A stretch of DNA of 64,000 bases from Psychromonas sp. SA13A (GCF_011378715.1 NZ_WTKU01000001.1:62001-126000); one strand, 5' to 3'. Counted from the stretch's first letter, positions 35,759 through 46,175 are shown. The notes: generated from the letters alone by a model not told the origin. Numbers and translations: made by a program.

Positions 35759-36033
35759 AATAGGAACCTTAAAAATAAGTTATCTAAAATAATAAAGACG
35801 AACCAAAGTTCGCCCTACAATATTCAAATTGATTAATCTAATTGTGTTAAGTAATTTTACTAACAATCAAGGGGCAGCAACGAGCTTGCTACTTGATTGC
35901 TTAATAACACAATAATTAATTGTGTTTTTTGCTAAGGGGTTTGGCTTGTCATCAAGGCGAAAGCGCGGAGCTTGCTACTGCAAGTGAGCACTTTCAACGC
36001 AGAGGACGAGCCAAATCACAAAGCAAAATAAGA
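35759..36033 (-). other. Structured purH-purD spacer
   Basis: Contains AACACAAT-AATTA-ATTGTGTT (near 35906-35926) and a larger fold at 35940-36013 in which TTTGGCTTGTC pairs with GACGAGCCAAA and encloses smaller stems. The 12-mer GAGCTTGCTACT occurs at 35882 and 35968. It may moderate purD expression or be an old repeat element. Confidence 0.45.
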
Positions 36034-37626
36034 TTAATGGCGGAAGTGGCGCATTCCCGTGAATACCATTGCCATATTGTGCTCATCCGCTGCGGCGATG
36101 ACTTCATCATCACGCATTGAACCACCAGGCTGGATAACACAACTAATACCAGCTTCTGCTGCTGCATCAATACCGTCACGGAATGGGAAGAATGCATCCG
36201 ATGCCATAACAGAACCTTCAACCACTAGGTTTTCATCAGAAGCTTTAATACCTGCAATTTTTGCACTGTAAACACGGCTCATTTGGCCAGCACCTACCCC
36301 AACGGTAGCACTGTTTTTAACGTAAACAATTGCATTTGATTTAACAAATTTAGCCACTTTCCAGCTAAATAATAAATCTGACATTTCAGCATCTGTAGGT
36401 TGACGCTTAGACACAACTTTAAGGTCGTCTAAACCCACCATACCTTGGTCACGGTCTTGAACTAATAAACCACCGTTAACACGTTTAATATCAAACTCTG
36501 TAGTTTGCTTAGCCCACTCGCCACATTCTAATAAACGTAGGTTCTTTTTAGTCGCAACGATTGCCGCTGCTTCTGCACTAACAGATGGTGCAATAATTAC
36601 TTCAACAAATTGACGTGAAGTAATCGCTTCAGCCGTTGCTGCATCTAATTCGCGGTTAAACGCAATGATGCCACCGAATGCAGATGTAGGGTCAGTTTTG
36701 TAAGCACCTTCATAGGCATCTAAGATTGTGCCAGCGACAGCAACACCACATGGGTTTGCATGTTTAACGATCACACAAGCTGGCTCAGAGAATTCTTTAA
36801 CACACTCTAATGCTGAATCTGTATCAGCGATATTGTTGTAAGATAATGCTTTACCTTGTAACTGCGTTGCCGTTGATACTGATGCTTCTTGAATGTTGTT
36901 TTCAACATAAAAAGCAGCGGCTTGGTGAGAATTTTCACCGTAACGCATATCTTGTTTTTTCTGGAATTGTGCATTGAAAGTGCGTGGGAATTTAGACTCT
37001 TCATCACCTTCTTTGTTTTCGCCGTAGCTTGGTACCATAGTACCGAAGTAGTTAGCGATCATACCGTCGTATTGAGCAGTATGCTCGTAAGCTGCAATCG
37101 CTAAATCAAAACGTGTTTTGTAAACTAGGCTACCGTTATTTTCACTCATTTCAGATAAAATACGTGAGTAATCAGAAGCATTAACAACAATCGCAACGTC
37201 TTTATGGTTTTTTGCCGCAGCACGTACCATTGTTGGACCGCCGATATCGATATTTTCAATCGCGTCTTCTAATGTACAATCTGGGTTTGCTACTGTCGCA
37301 GCAAATGGGTACAAGTTTACAACAACCATATCAATTGCTTGAATATCGTTTGCCGTCATAATATCTTCATCGATACCACGACGAGCAAGAATTCCACCGT
37401 GAATTTTAGGATGTAATGTTTTTACTCGGCCGTCCATCATCTCAGGAAAACCAGTGTAATCAGATACTTCAGTTACTTTAATGTTGTTTTCAGCAAGTAA
37501 CTTACAAGTACCGCCTGTTGATAAAATATCAACACCGTTAGCTGCTAGTTCGCGTGCAAATTCTACAATACCAGTTTTATCAGAAACACTGATCAGTGCG
37601 CGTTTAATTGTTCGGCTATTTTCCAT
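36034..37626 (-). CDS. purH: Bifunctional AICAR formyltransferase / IMP cyclohydrolase
   Basis: A 530-residue PurH, the last two steps of IMP synthesis. The start at 37626 ([15 protein letters not shown]) has GGAA upstream and fits the E. coli length; the frame is open 45 codons further but without similarity. The cyclohydrolase domain covers residues 1-200 ([40 protein letters not shown]), the formyltransferase the rest, with LRYGENxHQ-like [14 protein letters not shown] and KHANPCGVA. The C-terminus FTGMRHFRH is typical. Confidence 0.97.
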   Translation of the reverse strand: MENSRTIKRALISVSDKTGIVEFARELAANGVDILSTGGTCKLLAENNIKVTEVSDYTGFPEMMDGRVKTLHPKIHGGILARRGIDEDIMTANDIQAIDMVVVNLYPFAATVANPDCTLEDAIENIDIGGPTMVRAAAKNHKDVAIVVNASDYSRILSEMSENNGSLVYKTRFDLAIAAYEHTAQYDGMIANYFGTMVPSYGENKEGDEESKFPRTFNAQFQKKQDMRYGENSHQAAAFYVENNIQEASVSTATQLQGKALSYNNIADTDSALECVKEFSEPACVIVKHANPCGVAVAGTILDAYEGAYKTDPTSAFGGIIAFNRELDAATAEAITSRQFVEVIIAPSVSAEAAAIVATKKNLRLLECGEWAKQTTEFDIKRVNGGLLVQDRDQGMVGLDDLKVVSKRQPTDAEMSDLLFSWKVAKFVKSNAIVYVKNSATVGVGAGQMSRVYSAKIAGIKASDENLVVEGSVMASDAFFPFRDGIDAAAEAGISCVIQPGGSMRDDEVIAAADEHNMAMVFTGMRHFRH

Positions 37627-37802
37627 TATATTCCACATTCCTCGGTTAATGTTTTCATCGGTGAAAAATTCAAGTGATTGGCTTTTCCAAAAAGTTGAAC
37701 TTGCGCGGCATTCTACCCGAATTAAAAGCACTTTTATTCGTTTTGTTGAATAAAAATACAAAAAATAACACTATTTATTCAAATAAGACGGTAATCGATG
37801 GA

Positions 37803-38297
37803 TCAACAAGTTTGATATAAGTAACTATCGATGCCACGACAGGTGACTACTTTGACTTTTTCAAAGCTCAAATCTGCCAGCAGTTGCATAATAAACTGAT
37901 TTTTCTTAGCAACCACTGCTTGTAGTTTCGGGAGTTGATGTAGGGAAGTGAGTTGTTCTATTAACTGTTTTAATGCAGGGTGTAAATCTTGATGTTGATT
38001 AAATTCGGGCAATAAACGTAGGGTAAAAACAATACATAAGTCTTCTTCAATAAAACAATCTTGTAATCCAGTACAACCAATCACAAGACCAGTTTCAGCT
38101 TCTTCAATCGCGTACATTTTGTGTTTTTTGTTCTGCATTAACGTATCAAAAAACTTACTCGCTTGCTGCTCTGATAAAACCCCTGTCATGCTGTATTTCA
38201 TACATAACGGGTGCTGAACTAAGCTAATAAAGTCATTTTTATCTTCATCAACAAAACGACGAATGTTTAATTGTTGGTGTTCTATAAATAACGGCAT
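37803..38297 (-). CDS. GNAT-like acetyltransferase
   Basis: A 164-residue protein resembling ribosomal-protein/antibiotic GNAT acetyltransferases: LNIRRFVDEDKNDFISLVQH at the start, TGLVIGCTGLQD in the centre (beta 4) and CRGIDSYLYQ at the end. The acetyl-CoA pyrophosphate loop (Q/RxxGxG/A) is poorly conserved, so activity is uncertain. A GGAGGTG site precedes the ATG. Upstream of purH on the same strand, 176 bases away, not clearly co-transcribed. Confidence 0.7.
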   Translation of the reverse strand: MPLFIEHQQLNIRRFVDEDKNDFISLVQHPLCMKYSMTGVLSEQQASKFFDTLMQNKKHKMYAIEEAETGLVIGCTGLQDCFIEEDLCIVFTLRLLPEFNQHQDLHPALKQLIEQLTSLHQLPKLQAVVAKKNQFIMQLLADLSFEKVKVVTCRGIDSYLYQTC

Positions 38298-38649
38298 ATC
38301 ACCTCCATTTGCATGGCAAAATTGCCATTCATAGCAATTGAATTAAATAAGAGCTTTATTCAGGCGAGAAGAAATACAAGTAAAGCATTGGTTGTAATCA
38401 TTATCGAGCTTATTACAACGTCTATAACCAAGCATTTATATAATCTAACCAACATAAATAAACAGATAATTAACTAAATTGGCTTTAGCGGTAGTTAACA
38501 TACATTATCACATCGTTCATTTTATATACAAATCTAGCTATTAATATAATAGCTTCATTACAATTAGATGGTCGGAAAACAGCTGGAATGATTTGTTAGT
38601 TAGCCTGAATACTTAAGATTAAATCTTAGTTGGTTACAAAAAAATTAGC

Positions 38650-39184
38650 GGGGCGTCAAAGTAAACATCAAAGGTGGTAGGTGAAAGGCATATTTACTTT
38701 TAGCAACCGGATATCGACTCTTAGAGGTTTTAAATACCTAGAATAACTTCATTCTCGCTTTCCCTCTAGCTTAAACTGGGCGGCATTTATTGCTATATCT
38801 ATCACTATCTTTGGAACGTTTTCTGGTGCATTTATCGGCATCATGGTCGGAGTATGAATAATACGAGAAGACGCATCTCTGAAGCCCAATTGATTAGCAA
38901 AAGCACCTTCAAGTGATTTCGCCATCAGTATCATTTTGTAACGAATTTAATTATAAGCAAGTAAAATACTTCATCACTCTTGATCAATTAATTCAGGTAG
39001 ATTGCTACGAAATGTAAAACGACTTTCAAGCATATGCGGTTTCATTTCGTGATAACCTAATTCAATTCCCCAACGATGCGCTTAGGCAAGATTCAATAAC
39101 GTCTGGCTCTAAGATATCTGACAAAGAAGAAAATTCAGTAAAACGATTAATCGAAGTGCGAGCGAGTGCTTCTGAAAACGCCAT
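38650..39184 (-). pseudogene. IS4-family transposase, decayed remnant
   Basis: Fragments of one transposase lie in order on the minus strand. The N-terminus (ATG 39184: SSLSDILEPDVIESCLS) matches the N-terminal IS4 domain. It jumps at about 39081 to the C-terminal part, RWGIELGYHEMKPHMLESRF, with roughly 280 residues deleted. The frame continues in register through TGA TGA (38971-38976 area), a TAA within AYN*IRYKM, then MAKSLEGAFANQLGFRDASS to KLEGKRE, another TGA and a frameshift into SRYPVAKSKYAFHL. At least four nonsense codons, one large deletion and one frameshift make it clearly dead. The left end near 39255-39280 (AATGCCGAACAGTTAAG) may be part of an old terminal repeat. Confidence 0.8.
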
Positions 39185-39364
39185 AAAAAAATCCCATGAC
39201 CTTTTGAGTCATAGGATTTTGATCTTCTTCAGCTAAAAATAAACTAACTTTTCTTAACTGTTCGGCATTACGCTAACAAGCGTCATTTTTATTCATTATA
39301 CGTTAATTGGAATCATGACTTATAAGCAATACAAACGTCGCAACACCAATCAAAGAGGCTTAAG

Positions 39365-41626
39365 TTAACATTTCGATTTCACTATTTTTTCTGGCGAAAA
39401 AAAGACACCTTTAGTCACTTGCCAAGTGACCGCTAATGCACCAATCATAAACACGATGTCACCGATGGTACGTGCCCAACGCAATGTAACTAATGTATCA
39501 CTTTGCATAACGGCTTCACTACGTGCATACCAAAGCCCCTCTGATGCACTCGCAATAAATTGAATAATGCCAATGGGTAATAAGCTAGTAAATAACATCA
39601 GTGCTAAGCCTACATTCATCCACCAAAAAGAAACCTTCATTAAACGCTCATCAAATTTCAAATGAGGGCGAATGTATCTTAATACCAATAAGGTAAAGCC
39701 GAGCGCTAAGAAACCGTACACACCAAATAATGCAGCATGCGCATGGGTTGCCGTCGTATTAAGACCTTGAATGTAATATAAAGAGATTGGCGGATTGATC
39801 ATAAACCCTAATACCCCAGCGCCTAACATATTCCAAAAAGCAACTGCAACAAAGTACATAATAGGCCATTTCACACTGTCCATCCAAGGCGCACGATTTT
39901 GCAACTTATAGTGCTCCCAAGCTTCATATCCAAGCACAATTAGTGGCACAACTTCGAGTGCACTAAAGGTCGCACCGACTGCCATAACAGGTGTTGTCGT
40001 ACCAGAAAAATACAAATGATGGAAAGTACCCGGAATACCCCCTAACATGAATAATGAGGCAGATGTTAATGAAGCCACTGTCGCCATACGTTGAGAAACT
40101 AATCCCATATTAAAGAAAATAAATGCCAACGCAGTAGTAGCAAAAACTTCAAAGAAACCTTCAACCCATAGATGTACAATCCACCAACGCCAATATTCCA
40201 TCACAGAGAGATGTGTTCTTTCACCGTAGAAGAAACCCGCCCCATAAAATAAACCAATCGCGATACATGAGAACATAAATAAAACTAATAAGTTTTTATC
40301 ACCTTTCTGTTTCAACGTCGGCGCAATACAACGCATCATCAACGTTAACCACAATACAAGCCCAATAAATTTACCAATTTGCCATAATCGCCCTAAATCA
40401 ACATATTCATAACCTTGATGGCCTAGCCAAAAATTTAAATTTGCTGGCATTATTTGCGCAATCGCTAAGTAATTACCTATAAATGAGCCAACAACGACTA
40501 GAACCAGTGCCCAAAAAAGCACATCAACACCGAGTTTTTGGAATCTAGGATCTTTACCTCCATTAATGACAGGTGCTAAAAATAATCCTGCCGCTAAAAA
40601 ACCACTGGCGATCCAAAATAAAGCAGATTGAATATGCCAAGTACGCACTAAACTATAAGGAAACCATTCTGAAGTTTGAATACCATAAAAGCCTTGACCT
40701 TCAACGGTATAATGTGCGGTGAGTGCCCCCATAAAAATTTGAAAAGTAAATAAAGCCACGACCAAGAATAAATATTTGCCTAATGCTTTTTGCGAAGCTG
40801 TTAACGCGAAAGATAAGATAGGATCATTGAGTGGCGCAACAGGTTCACTTTCATCTTCTTTTCGTAAAAATGCCCAAGCCCATACTAAAGCACCAATACC
40901 GGCAACCAACAATACAATACTCACAACAGACCATAAAATATTTTCAGTAGTGGGTTTATTATCGATTAATGGTTCATGCGGCCAATTATTTGTATAAGTT
41001 GCATTACCGTCACTACGTTCAGTTGAGGCAGCCCAAGCGGTCCAAAAAAAGAATTCAGTTAAACGCTCCCTTCTCTCTGCACTTGGTAATGTCACCTCTT
41101 TCATGGCATAATTTTCACGCGTTTTTTGTAATTCAGGTGCACCGCCAAAGAGCGCATTATAATACTCACCCGTTTGCTCAATCGCTTGCAGACGCCTTAC
41201 AGATAACGTGACTGTATTTTTCTCATGATCATAGGTATTTGTTCTGTAATCATTTTTAAGTTTATATTGTAATGTGTTTTGCTGCTCTCCGGTTAATCGA
41301 TCAAAAGGTTTAGCAAACTCGTCCATTGCCGCTAAATCCAACCAATTAACAAGTTCTCGATGTAACCAATCCGCTGTCCAATCGGGCGCTTGATAAGCAC
41401 CATGACCCCATATTGATCCCAGTTGCATCCCACCTACTGATTGCCAAGCCGTTTGACCGTCTAATATTTTTTCTTCCGTTGTAAAAATATCACCACGCTC
41501 AGAAACAAATGATGCTGGTATCGGTGGTGCCGTACGATAAATTTCTGTTCCGTAGTAACCTAATAATGAAAAGGTAATGGCAAGCACACCTAAGAGGGTC
41601 CACCACAATTTTTTATACTCTCCCAT
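39365..41626 (-). CDS. norB: Quinol-dependent nitric oxide reductase
   Basis: A 753-residue single-subunit qNOR, an integral membrane haem-copper-oxidase relative that reduces NO to nitrous oxide with quinol. The N-terminal helix and periplasmic domain (LLGYYGTEIYRTAPPIPASF; QSVGGMQLGSIWGHGAYQAP) mark the quinol-type enzyme; about 13 further helices follow, with the haem/non-haem iron region in WWIVHLWVEGFFEVFATTAL and GTFHHLYFSG. It is divergent from nsrR and its upstream region has two NsrR boxes, so it is induced by nitric oxide. No norC is expected for this type. Role: NO detoxification rather than full denitrification, since no other denitrification gene is near. Confidence 0.96.
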   Translation of the reverse strand: MGEYKKLWWTLLGVLAITFSLLGYYGTEIYRTAPPIPASFVSERGDIFTTEEKILDGQTAWQSVGGMQLGSIWGHGAYQAPDWTADWLHRELVNWLDLAAMDEFAKPFDRLTGEQQNTLQYKLKNDYRTNTYDHEKNTVTLSVRRLQAIEQTGEYYNALFGGAPELQKTRENYAMKEVTLPSAERRERLTEFFFWTAWAASTERSDGNATYTNNWPHEPLIDNKPTTENILWSVVSIVLLVAGIGALVWAWAFLRKEDESEPVAPLNDPILSFALTASQKALGKYLFLVVALFTFQIFMGALTAHYTVEGQGFYGIQTSEWFPYSLVRTWHIQSALFWIASGFLAAGLFLAPVINGGKDPRFQKLGVDVLFWALVLVVVGSFIGNYLAIAQIMPANLNFWLGHQGYEYVDLGRLWQIGKFIGLVLWLTLMMRCIAPTLKQKGDKNLLVLFMFSCIAIGLFYGAGFFYGERTHLSVMEYWRWWIVHLWVEGFFEVFATTALAFIFFNMGLVSQRMATVASLTSASLFMLGGIPGTFHHLYFSGTTTPVMAVGATFSALEVVPLIVLGYEAWEHYKLQNRAPWMDSVKWPIMYFVAVAFWNMLGAGVLGFMINPPISLYYIQGLNTTATHAHAALFGVYGFLALGFTLLVLRYIRPHLKFDERLMKVSFWWMNVGLALMLFTSLLPIGIIQFIASASEGLWYARSEAVMQSDTLVTLRWARTIGDIVFMIGALAVTWQVTKGVFFSPEKIVKSKC

Positions 41627-41720
41627 AACATGCTCCTTTTGATGAGTATTTAGCCTTTAATTAACAACCTTAAATTCAAAAACTTCTAAAATAAAAACCC
41701 TTTATTTAACTTACAAATAA

Positions 41721-41743
41721 AAGATGCATTTTAAATGAATCTT
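41721..41743. promoter_or_regulatory. NsrR box 1
   Basis: A 23-base 11-1-11 palindrome, AAGATGCATTT-T-AAATGAATCTT, with 10 of 11 positions symmetric and a close match to the known NsrR operator. It lies 95 bases before norB. Confidence 0.88.
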
Positions 41744-41772
41744 ATTTGAGTGAGATTCTACATACAAAATTA

Positions 41773-41795
41773 AAGATGTAAACTATATGTATCTT
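41773..41795. promoter_or_regulatory. NsrR box 2
   Basis: A weaker 23-base site, AAGATGTAAAC-T-ATATGTATCTT, 30 bases from box 1 and closer to nsrR, suggesting autoregulation. Confidence 0.65.
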
Positions 41796-41888
41796 ATAAA
41801 TCGATGTATTTAAAATAATTCTTTAAGATATTAAGGCGGTAGAGACAAAATAATGCCATTATTAAATATCATTACTTAGGTGCTTTAT

Positions 41889-42338
41889 ATGAACATTTCT
41901 CGTTTTACCGATTACTCATTACGAGTATTAATTTACCTTGCGGCTGCAAAAGAAACTTCCCACATTATCACTATTAAAGAAGTCGCTGAGCGATATCAAA
42001 TATCAAAAAATCATTTGATGAAAGTAGTGCAGGAACTTAGTGCCAACAATCATATCAATGCAACTCGGGGGAAAAATGGAGGAATAAAGCTTAATACAGC
42101 GCCTGAAAATATAAATATAGGCCAGTTGGTACGCTCTATAGAACAAGGTTCAACATTGGTTGAATGCTTTGGAAAAGATAACCAATGTGTGATCACATCA
42201 AGTTGCCAGCTAAAAAGAATGTTTGCACAAGCAATGGAATCTTTCTTTGATTGTTTAGATCAATACACGTTAGCTGATTTAATCAAAGGAGAGAATAAAG
42301 CTGAACTCAGACAGGTACTTATGATCCCAATAGAATAA
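41889..42338 (+). CDS. nsrR: Nitric oxide-sensing Rrf2 repressor NsrR
   Basis: A 149-residue Rrf2-family repressor. MNISRFTDYSLRVLIYLAAA opens the winged helix; TIKEVAERYQISKNHLMKVV is the recognition part. Three cysteines for the iron-sulphur cluster are in VECFGKDNQC and VITSSC; the first spacing is six residues rather than the four of E. coli NsrR. The start at 41889 is preferred to a GTG at 41880. It is divergent from norB with two NsrR boxes between. NO attacks the cluster and releases repression. Confidence 0.93.
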   Translation: MNISRFTDYSLRVLIYLAAAKETSHIITIKEVAERYQISKNHLMKVVQELSANNHINATRGKNGGIKLNTAPENINIGQLVRSIEQGSTLVECFGKDNQCVITSSCQLKRMFAQAMESFFDCLDQYTLADLIKGENKAELRQVLMIPIE

Positions 42339-42431
42339 AAGACTCTTTGCAAAAGAAAAAATACCTTAACCGACAATCAATATTAAGATGCCAAGCATAA
42401 GCATATGATGAATAAGCACTGGCTAGAAACG

Positions 42432-42457
42432 AAAAAACATACCGAAGTATGTTTTTT
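42432..42457. terminator. Bidirectional terminator between nsrR and hemE
   Basis: AAAAAACATAC, loop CGAA, GTATGTTTTTT. A and T tracts on the two sides serve both convergent genes. Confidence 0.9.
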
Positions 42458-42480
42458 TAGTGAATAAATATTAACAGTCT

Positions 42481-43545
42481 TTATTTGTGGTAAGGCACAC
42501 TTAATTCATGCACGGCATCTACAAACACTTTCGCATTTTCAGGTGGTACATCTAAATGAATACCATGTCCTAAATTAAACACATGACCATTGCCTGTACC
42601 AAAACCTTCTAAGATAGTCGCCACTTCTTGGCGAATACGTTCTGGTGACGCGTATAACATCGATGGGTCCATGTTACCTTGCAATGCAACACGCGAACCA
42701 ACACGCGCTTTCGCTTCTTTGATATCAATTGTCCAATCTAAACCAATTGCATCACAACCAGTATCAGCGATTTGTTCGATCCATTGACCGCCATTCTTTG
42801 TGAATAAAGTCACCGGAATTTTTTGACCATCATAGTTACGGGTTAAGCCATCCACTATTTTATGCATATATTGCAATGAGAAGTCTTTGTAATCGCGTGG
42901 CGACAAAATACCACCCCAAGTATCAAAGACCATCACAGATTGAGCACCTGCAGCAATTTGTGCATTTAAATAAGCAATCACAGAATCTGCCAATTTATCT
43001 AATAACAGATGTAATGTTTGCGGTTCAGCAAATGCCATTTTTTTAATTTTAGTGAAGAATTTTGAACCGCTTCCTTCAACCATATAAGTTGCTAACGTCC
43101 ATGGGCTACCAGAGAAACCAATTAATGGCACTTCGCCTTTTAAATCACGACGAATGGTACGGACCGCATTCATTACATACTGAAGTTCACCTTCAGGATC
43201 TGGCATGATCAGGTTATCAACATCTTTTTTACAGCTGATAGGACGCTCAAATCTAGGGCCTTCACCTTCTGAGAAATATAATCCTAAGCCCATTGCATCG
43301 GGAATAGTTAAAATATCAGAAAAAAGAATCGCTGCATCTAGGTCAAATCGACGTAATGGTTGTAATGTTACTTCACAAGCTAAATCTGCATTACGGCAAA
43401 GCGACATAAAGTCACCCGCTTGTGCTCGAGTCGCTTTATATTCAGGTAGATAGCGGCCTGCTTGACGCATCATCCAGACAGGTGTTTTATCTACTTCTTG
43501 CTTTAACAAAGCACGAATATAACGATCGTTTTTTAATTCAGTCAT
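42481..43545 (-). CDS. hemE: Uroporphyrinogen decarboxylase
   Basis: A 354-residue HemE, which converts uroporphyrinogen III to coproporphyrinogen III in haem synthesis. The N-terminal signature [17 protein letters not shown] (20-36), [17 protein letters not shown] with the catalytic Asp, and [16 protein letters not shown] are all intact. Length equals E. coli HemE (354). It is downstream of nudC in the same direction, as in E. coli. Confidence 0.97.
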   Translation of the reverse strand: MTELKNDRYIRALLKQEVDKTPVWMMRQAGRYLPEYKATRAQAGDFMSLCRNADLACEVTLQPLRRFDLDAAILFSDILTIPDAMGLGLYFSEGEGPRFERPISCKKDVDNLIMPDPEGELQYVMNAVRTIRRDLKGEVPLIGFSGSPWTLATYMVEGSGSKFFTKIKKMAFAEPQTLHLLLDKLADSVIAYLNAQIAAGAQSVMVFDTWGGILSPRDYKDFSLQYMHKIVDGLTRNYDGQKIPVTLFTKNGGQWIEQIADTGCDAIGLDWTIDIKEAKARVGSRVALQGNMDPSMLYASPERIRQEVATILEGFGTGNGHVFNLGHGIHLDVPPENAKVFVDAVHELSVPYHK

Positions 43546-43711
43546 TGGTAACCTTTTCTTTTCTGTCTATTAATGGCGCGCCGAGTTTACAAATCAGCTT
43601 AATTATTGGCGCACATACTAACATTTAAAATAAATGAACGCGCCTTAATCCTGTTTTGTCGTTCAAAATTTTTAACTAGTCATATAACTAACGATACAAT
43701 TGGCGACACAA

Positions 43712-44518
43712 TTAGCGACATCTTTTAAGTGTTTTTTCGATTAATTTACGTGCAATTGTGCCATGCCTTGGTATCACTGGTAAATTATTTGCATCATACC
43801 AATTTGCTTCAATTAACTCATGCGGGTCAACTTTTAGTTCACCTGAATCATAATCAGCAATAAAGCCCATCATTAATGAATGAGGGAAAGGCCAAGGCTG
43901 GCTGCTTACATAACGGATATTTTTAACTTTAATCCCCACCTCTTCAAAAACCTCTCGCTCAACACAAGCCTCTAAAGTTTCACCCGCTTCGGTAAACCCT
44001 GCTAACGTTGTATAAACAGGATAGTTTTCCTTTTGGTGACGGTTGTGCAATGCTAGTAATATCTGCTTATGTTTACGGATTGCAACAATAATACAAGGGG
44101 ATACTCGCGGATATGTCCGATGTTGGCAATGGTAGCACTTCATCGCTACTTCCCAATCAATGGGCTGCATTTTTTGTCCACATTGACCGCAAAATTGATG
44201 GGTTCTATAAAACAATGCAATTTGAAATGCACGCCCAGCCATATCAAATAACAGATCATCAATTCGCCCCAATAACGAACGTAATGTGACGTATCCACCT
44301 AAACCAATATCTAAGCTATCTTCAACTTCTACTAGGTAACAAGGTTGATCTTTATATTGTCCTAACAATCGTTTATTAGTCGTTACCCCTTCAGGAAAAG
44401 GTAACTCATTAACATTGCCAAAGGGAATGAAATCACCTTTATCAAACGCAACTAACTTGCCTTCTGATAAAATAAACCACCATGCGTTTTCATCTAACGC
44501 AGTTTGTAACTCTGCCAT
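43712..44518 (-). CDS. nudC: NADH pyrophosphatase / RNA decapping Nudix hydrolase
   Basis: A 268-residue NudC. Zinc ligands Cys110, Cys113, Cys128 and Cys131 form the C-x2-C...C-x2-C ribbon. The Nudix box GFTEAGETLEACVEREVFEEVGI-like motif (about residues 171-193, with REVFEEVG) and the downstream SQPWPFPHSLM are diagnostic for NADH pyrophosphatases, which also remove NAD caps from RNA. It precedes hemE by 166 bases and is divergent from rsd, the E. coli arrangement. Confidence 0.95.
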   Translation of the reverse strand: MAELQTALDENAWWFILSEGKLVAFDKGDFIPFGNVNELPFPEGVTTNKRLLGQYKDQPCYLVEVEDSLDIGLGGYVTLRSLLGRIDDLLFDMAGRAFQIALFYRTHQFCGQCGQKMQPIDWEVAMKCYHCQHRTYPRVSPCIIVAIRKHKQILLALHNRHQKENYPVYTTLAGFTEAGETLEACVEREVFEEVGIKVKNIRYVSSQPWPFPHSLMMGFIADYDSGELKVDPHELIEANWYDANNLPVIPRHGTIARKLIEKTLKRCR

Positions 44519-44552
44519 CTTAAATACTCGTTTTGGGGAGGAATAAATAATG

Positions 44553-44830
44553 TATACCCGTTATCATTCAAAATACAAAAATCAGCTCGCAGTGAGGTGA
44601 ACAAGCTATAGGCATAAAGGTGAAGTTCTAACGGGTTATATCAAAACTTTTTCCCGTTTTATAACAGGAACGAAGATGATTACCTCACGACTTGCCCTAT
44701 GGTTAGCTAATTCGAAAATCAATGCAGCGTTGTAACATTCGATAGGGACTAGTCATTGTCATCATGTTACGCCTTGCCTTGATATCCGAGTTAGCTACTG
44801 AATAATGCATTTTGATTGGTAACGGGTATA
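44553..44830. repeat. MITE-like element, copy 2
   Basis: A 278-bp element, inverted relative to copy 1 at 18962. Its ends begin TATACCCGTTA on both sides and stay complementary for about 24 bp with three mismatches. The block 44725-44780 matches 19014-19069 of copy 1 at 53 of 56 bases. It lies between nudC and the rsd promoter. Confidence 0.75.
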
Positions 44831-45064
44831 GTGCAATATCAAACCACTATTGAACAAGTGTTATTTTTTCTTCTCGTTTTAGTTATTCATTACAATGGTA
44901 ACGATTAATATAAAATATTAGTATTTGAAGCGATTACATTGGGCATAAGCTCACAGTAATTATGGTGATTGCTATATAAACTAAATTTATATTGACGAGC
45001 GCTATTATTTCACTTAATTTTTAGTCAGTTAGTTTTGTAGCTATTTCATTTAAAAGAGGTTTTT

Positions 45065-45538
45065 ATGCTTAAAAAAATAAAACAAGCAAAAGAAGAATGG
45101 GGTGGTGAACTATCTGTTTTAGATAATTGGTTAGATGCACGTCAAAAACTCGTTGTCTTATATTGTGAATTAGCGGGCCTGCCACCCTACCAACAAGAAA
45201 AACGCTGCTTACCTAAACAAGAGGTGATCACAGAGTTTTGCCAACAGTTATTGGATTATGCTTCAACAGGACATTTTGAAGTGTATGAGCAAATCATTGA
45301 ACAATCGAGAATGGATGGCATAGAGAATTTAAAAATTGCTCAAGAGTTATATTCTCATATCACCACCACGACTGATGTCGCGTTGAATTTTAATGATACC
45401 TATGCAGAAAACGTATCGGATAAAACATTGTTAAACTTTGACCATGATATTTCAGAGTTAGGTCAAGTAATGGAAAGCCGATTTGAACGTGAAGATCAGC
45501 TATTAGAAGTAGTACACCTTCATCATACTATTCGTTAA
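45065..45538 (+). CDS. rsd: Regulator of sigma-D (Rsd/AlgQ family)
   Basis: A 157-residue Rsd: LSVLDNWLDARQKLVVLYCE and LAGLPPYQQEKRCLP are family hallmarks. Rsd binds the housekeeping sigma factor in stationary phase and frees core polymerase for alternative sigma factors. The ATG follows AAGAGG. Synteny with nudC/hemE on the other side is as in E. coli. The 546-base upstream gap is half occupied by the MITE. Confidence 0.93.
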   Translation: MLKKIKQAKEEWGGELSVLDNWLDARQKLVVLYCELAGLPPYQQEKRCLPKQEVITEFCQQLLDYASTGHFEVYEQIIEQSRMDGIENLKIAQELYSHITTTTDVALNFNDTYAENVSDKTLLNFDHDISELGQVMESRFEREDQLLEVVHLHHTIR

Positions 45539-45642
45539 TCTGTGGATATTGATTACGCATTATGGCGATCTTAATGGCGCTATTATCAATGTTTAACCAT
45601 ACAATGTGGTGATGTAAAGCATTGATATATAATCTGCATATA

Positions 45643-45671
45643 AAAAAACCAATCGTATAGATTGGTTTTTT
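45643..45671. terminator. Terminator of rsd
   Basis: AAAAAACCAATC, loop GTATA, GATTGGTTTTTT; usable on both strands, also facing the convergent DUF3802 gene. Confidence 0.9.
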
Positions 45672-45734
45672 CGTTTTATCTTTGTAACTTTTTCTTTGTA
45701 ATAACAATTATGTGTAGCGACAAACTAAGAAAAA

Positions 45735-46076
45735 CTACAAATGCGCTACCTGCGAATCCAAGCTATTTTTTAATAATAAAAAATATTCTTCTATGAACAT
45801 TTGCTGTTCATTAGTTGCTTTTTGCTCCCAGCTTTTACCTAGTATCTGCTCAATATCTTCAACTAATTGGTCACCTTCAGCAACAACAATTAAACGAGTT
45901 TCATTGCTTAATTGAGGTTGTTGTGAACAAAAGTTCATCAGCATATCGGAAACTTGATCAAGAACAATATCAGATATAGGTTGCCCAGTGCGGGACCCTG
46001 ACTTTTGTTCAAATATCGCTAAATTATCAGCAAAATAATTTATGCATTGTTCATATGCATCACTTTTTAATAACAT
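45735..46076 (-). CDS. DUF3802-like protein
   Basis: A 113-residue acidic helical protein resembling DUF3802, known from Shewanella and Vibrio relatives: LKSDAYEQCINYFADNLAIF at the start, ISDIVLDQVSDMLMNFCSQQ centrally and QQMFIEEYFLLLKNSLDSQV at the end. Function unknown. AAGGG precedes the start. It lies downstream of the MepM-like gene on the same strand, 99 bases away. Confidence 0.6.
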   Translation of the reverse strand: MLLKSDAYEQCINYFADNLAIFEQKSGSRTGQPISDIVLDQVSDMLMNFCSQQPQLSNETRLIVVAEGDQLVEDIEQILGKSWEQKATNEQQMFIEEYFLLLKNSLDSQVAHL

Positions 46077-46175
46077 CCAATACCCTTTCTTCTTTAATGC
46101 ATCGGCTTAATAATTAACAACCAATACATTAATAACTAGTTTTATTAATAAATATTAATGACTATCAATTTTATA

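Noticed and set aside
38749-38934. 61-codon minus-strand frame as an independent gene
   Set aside because: It is in register with flanking transposase fragments and interrupted by stops, so it is part of the IS4 remnant.
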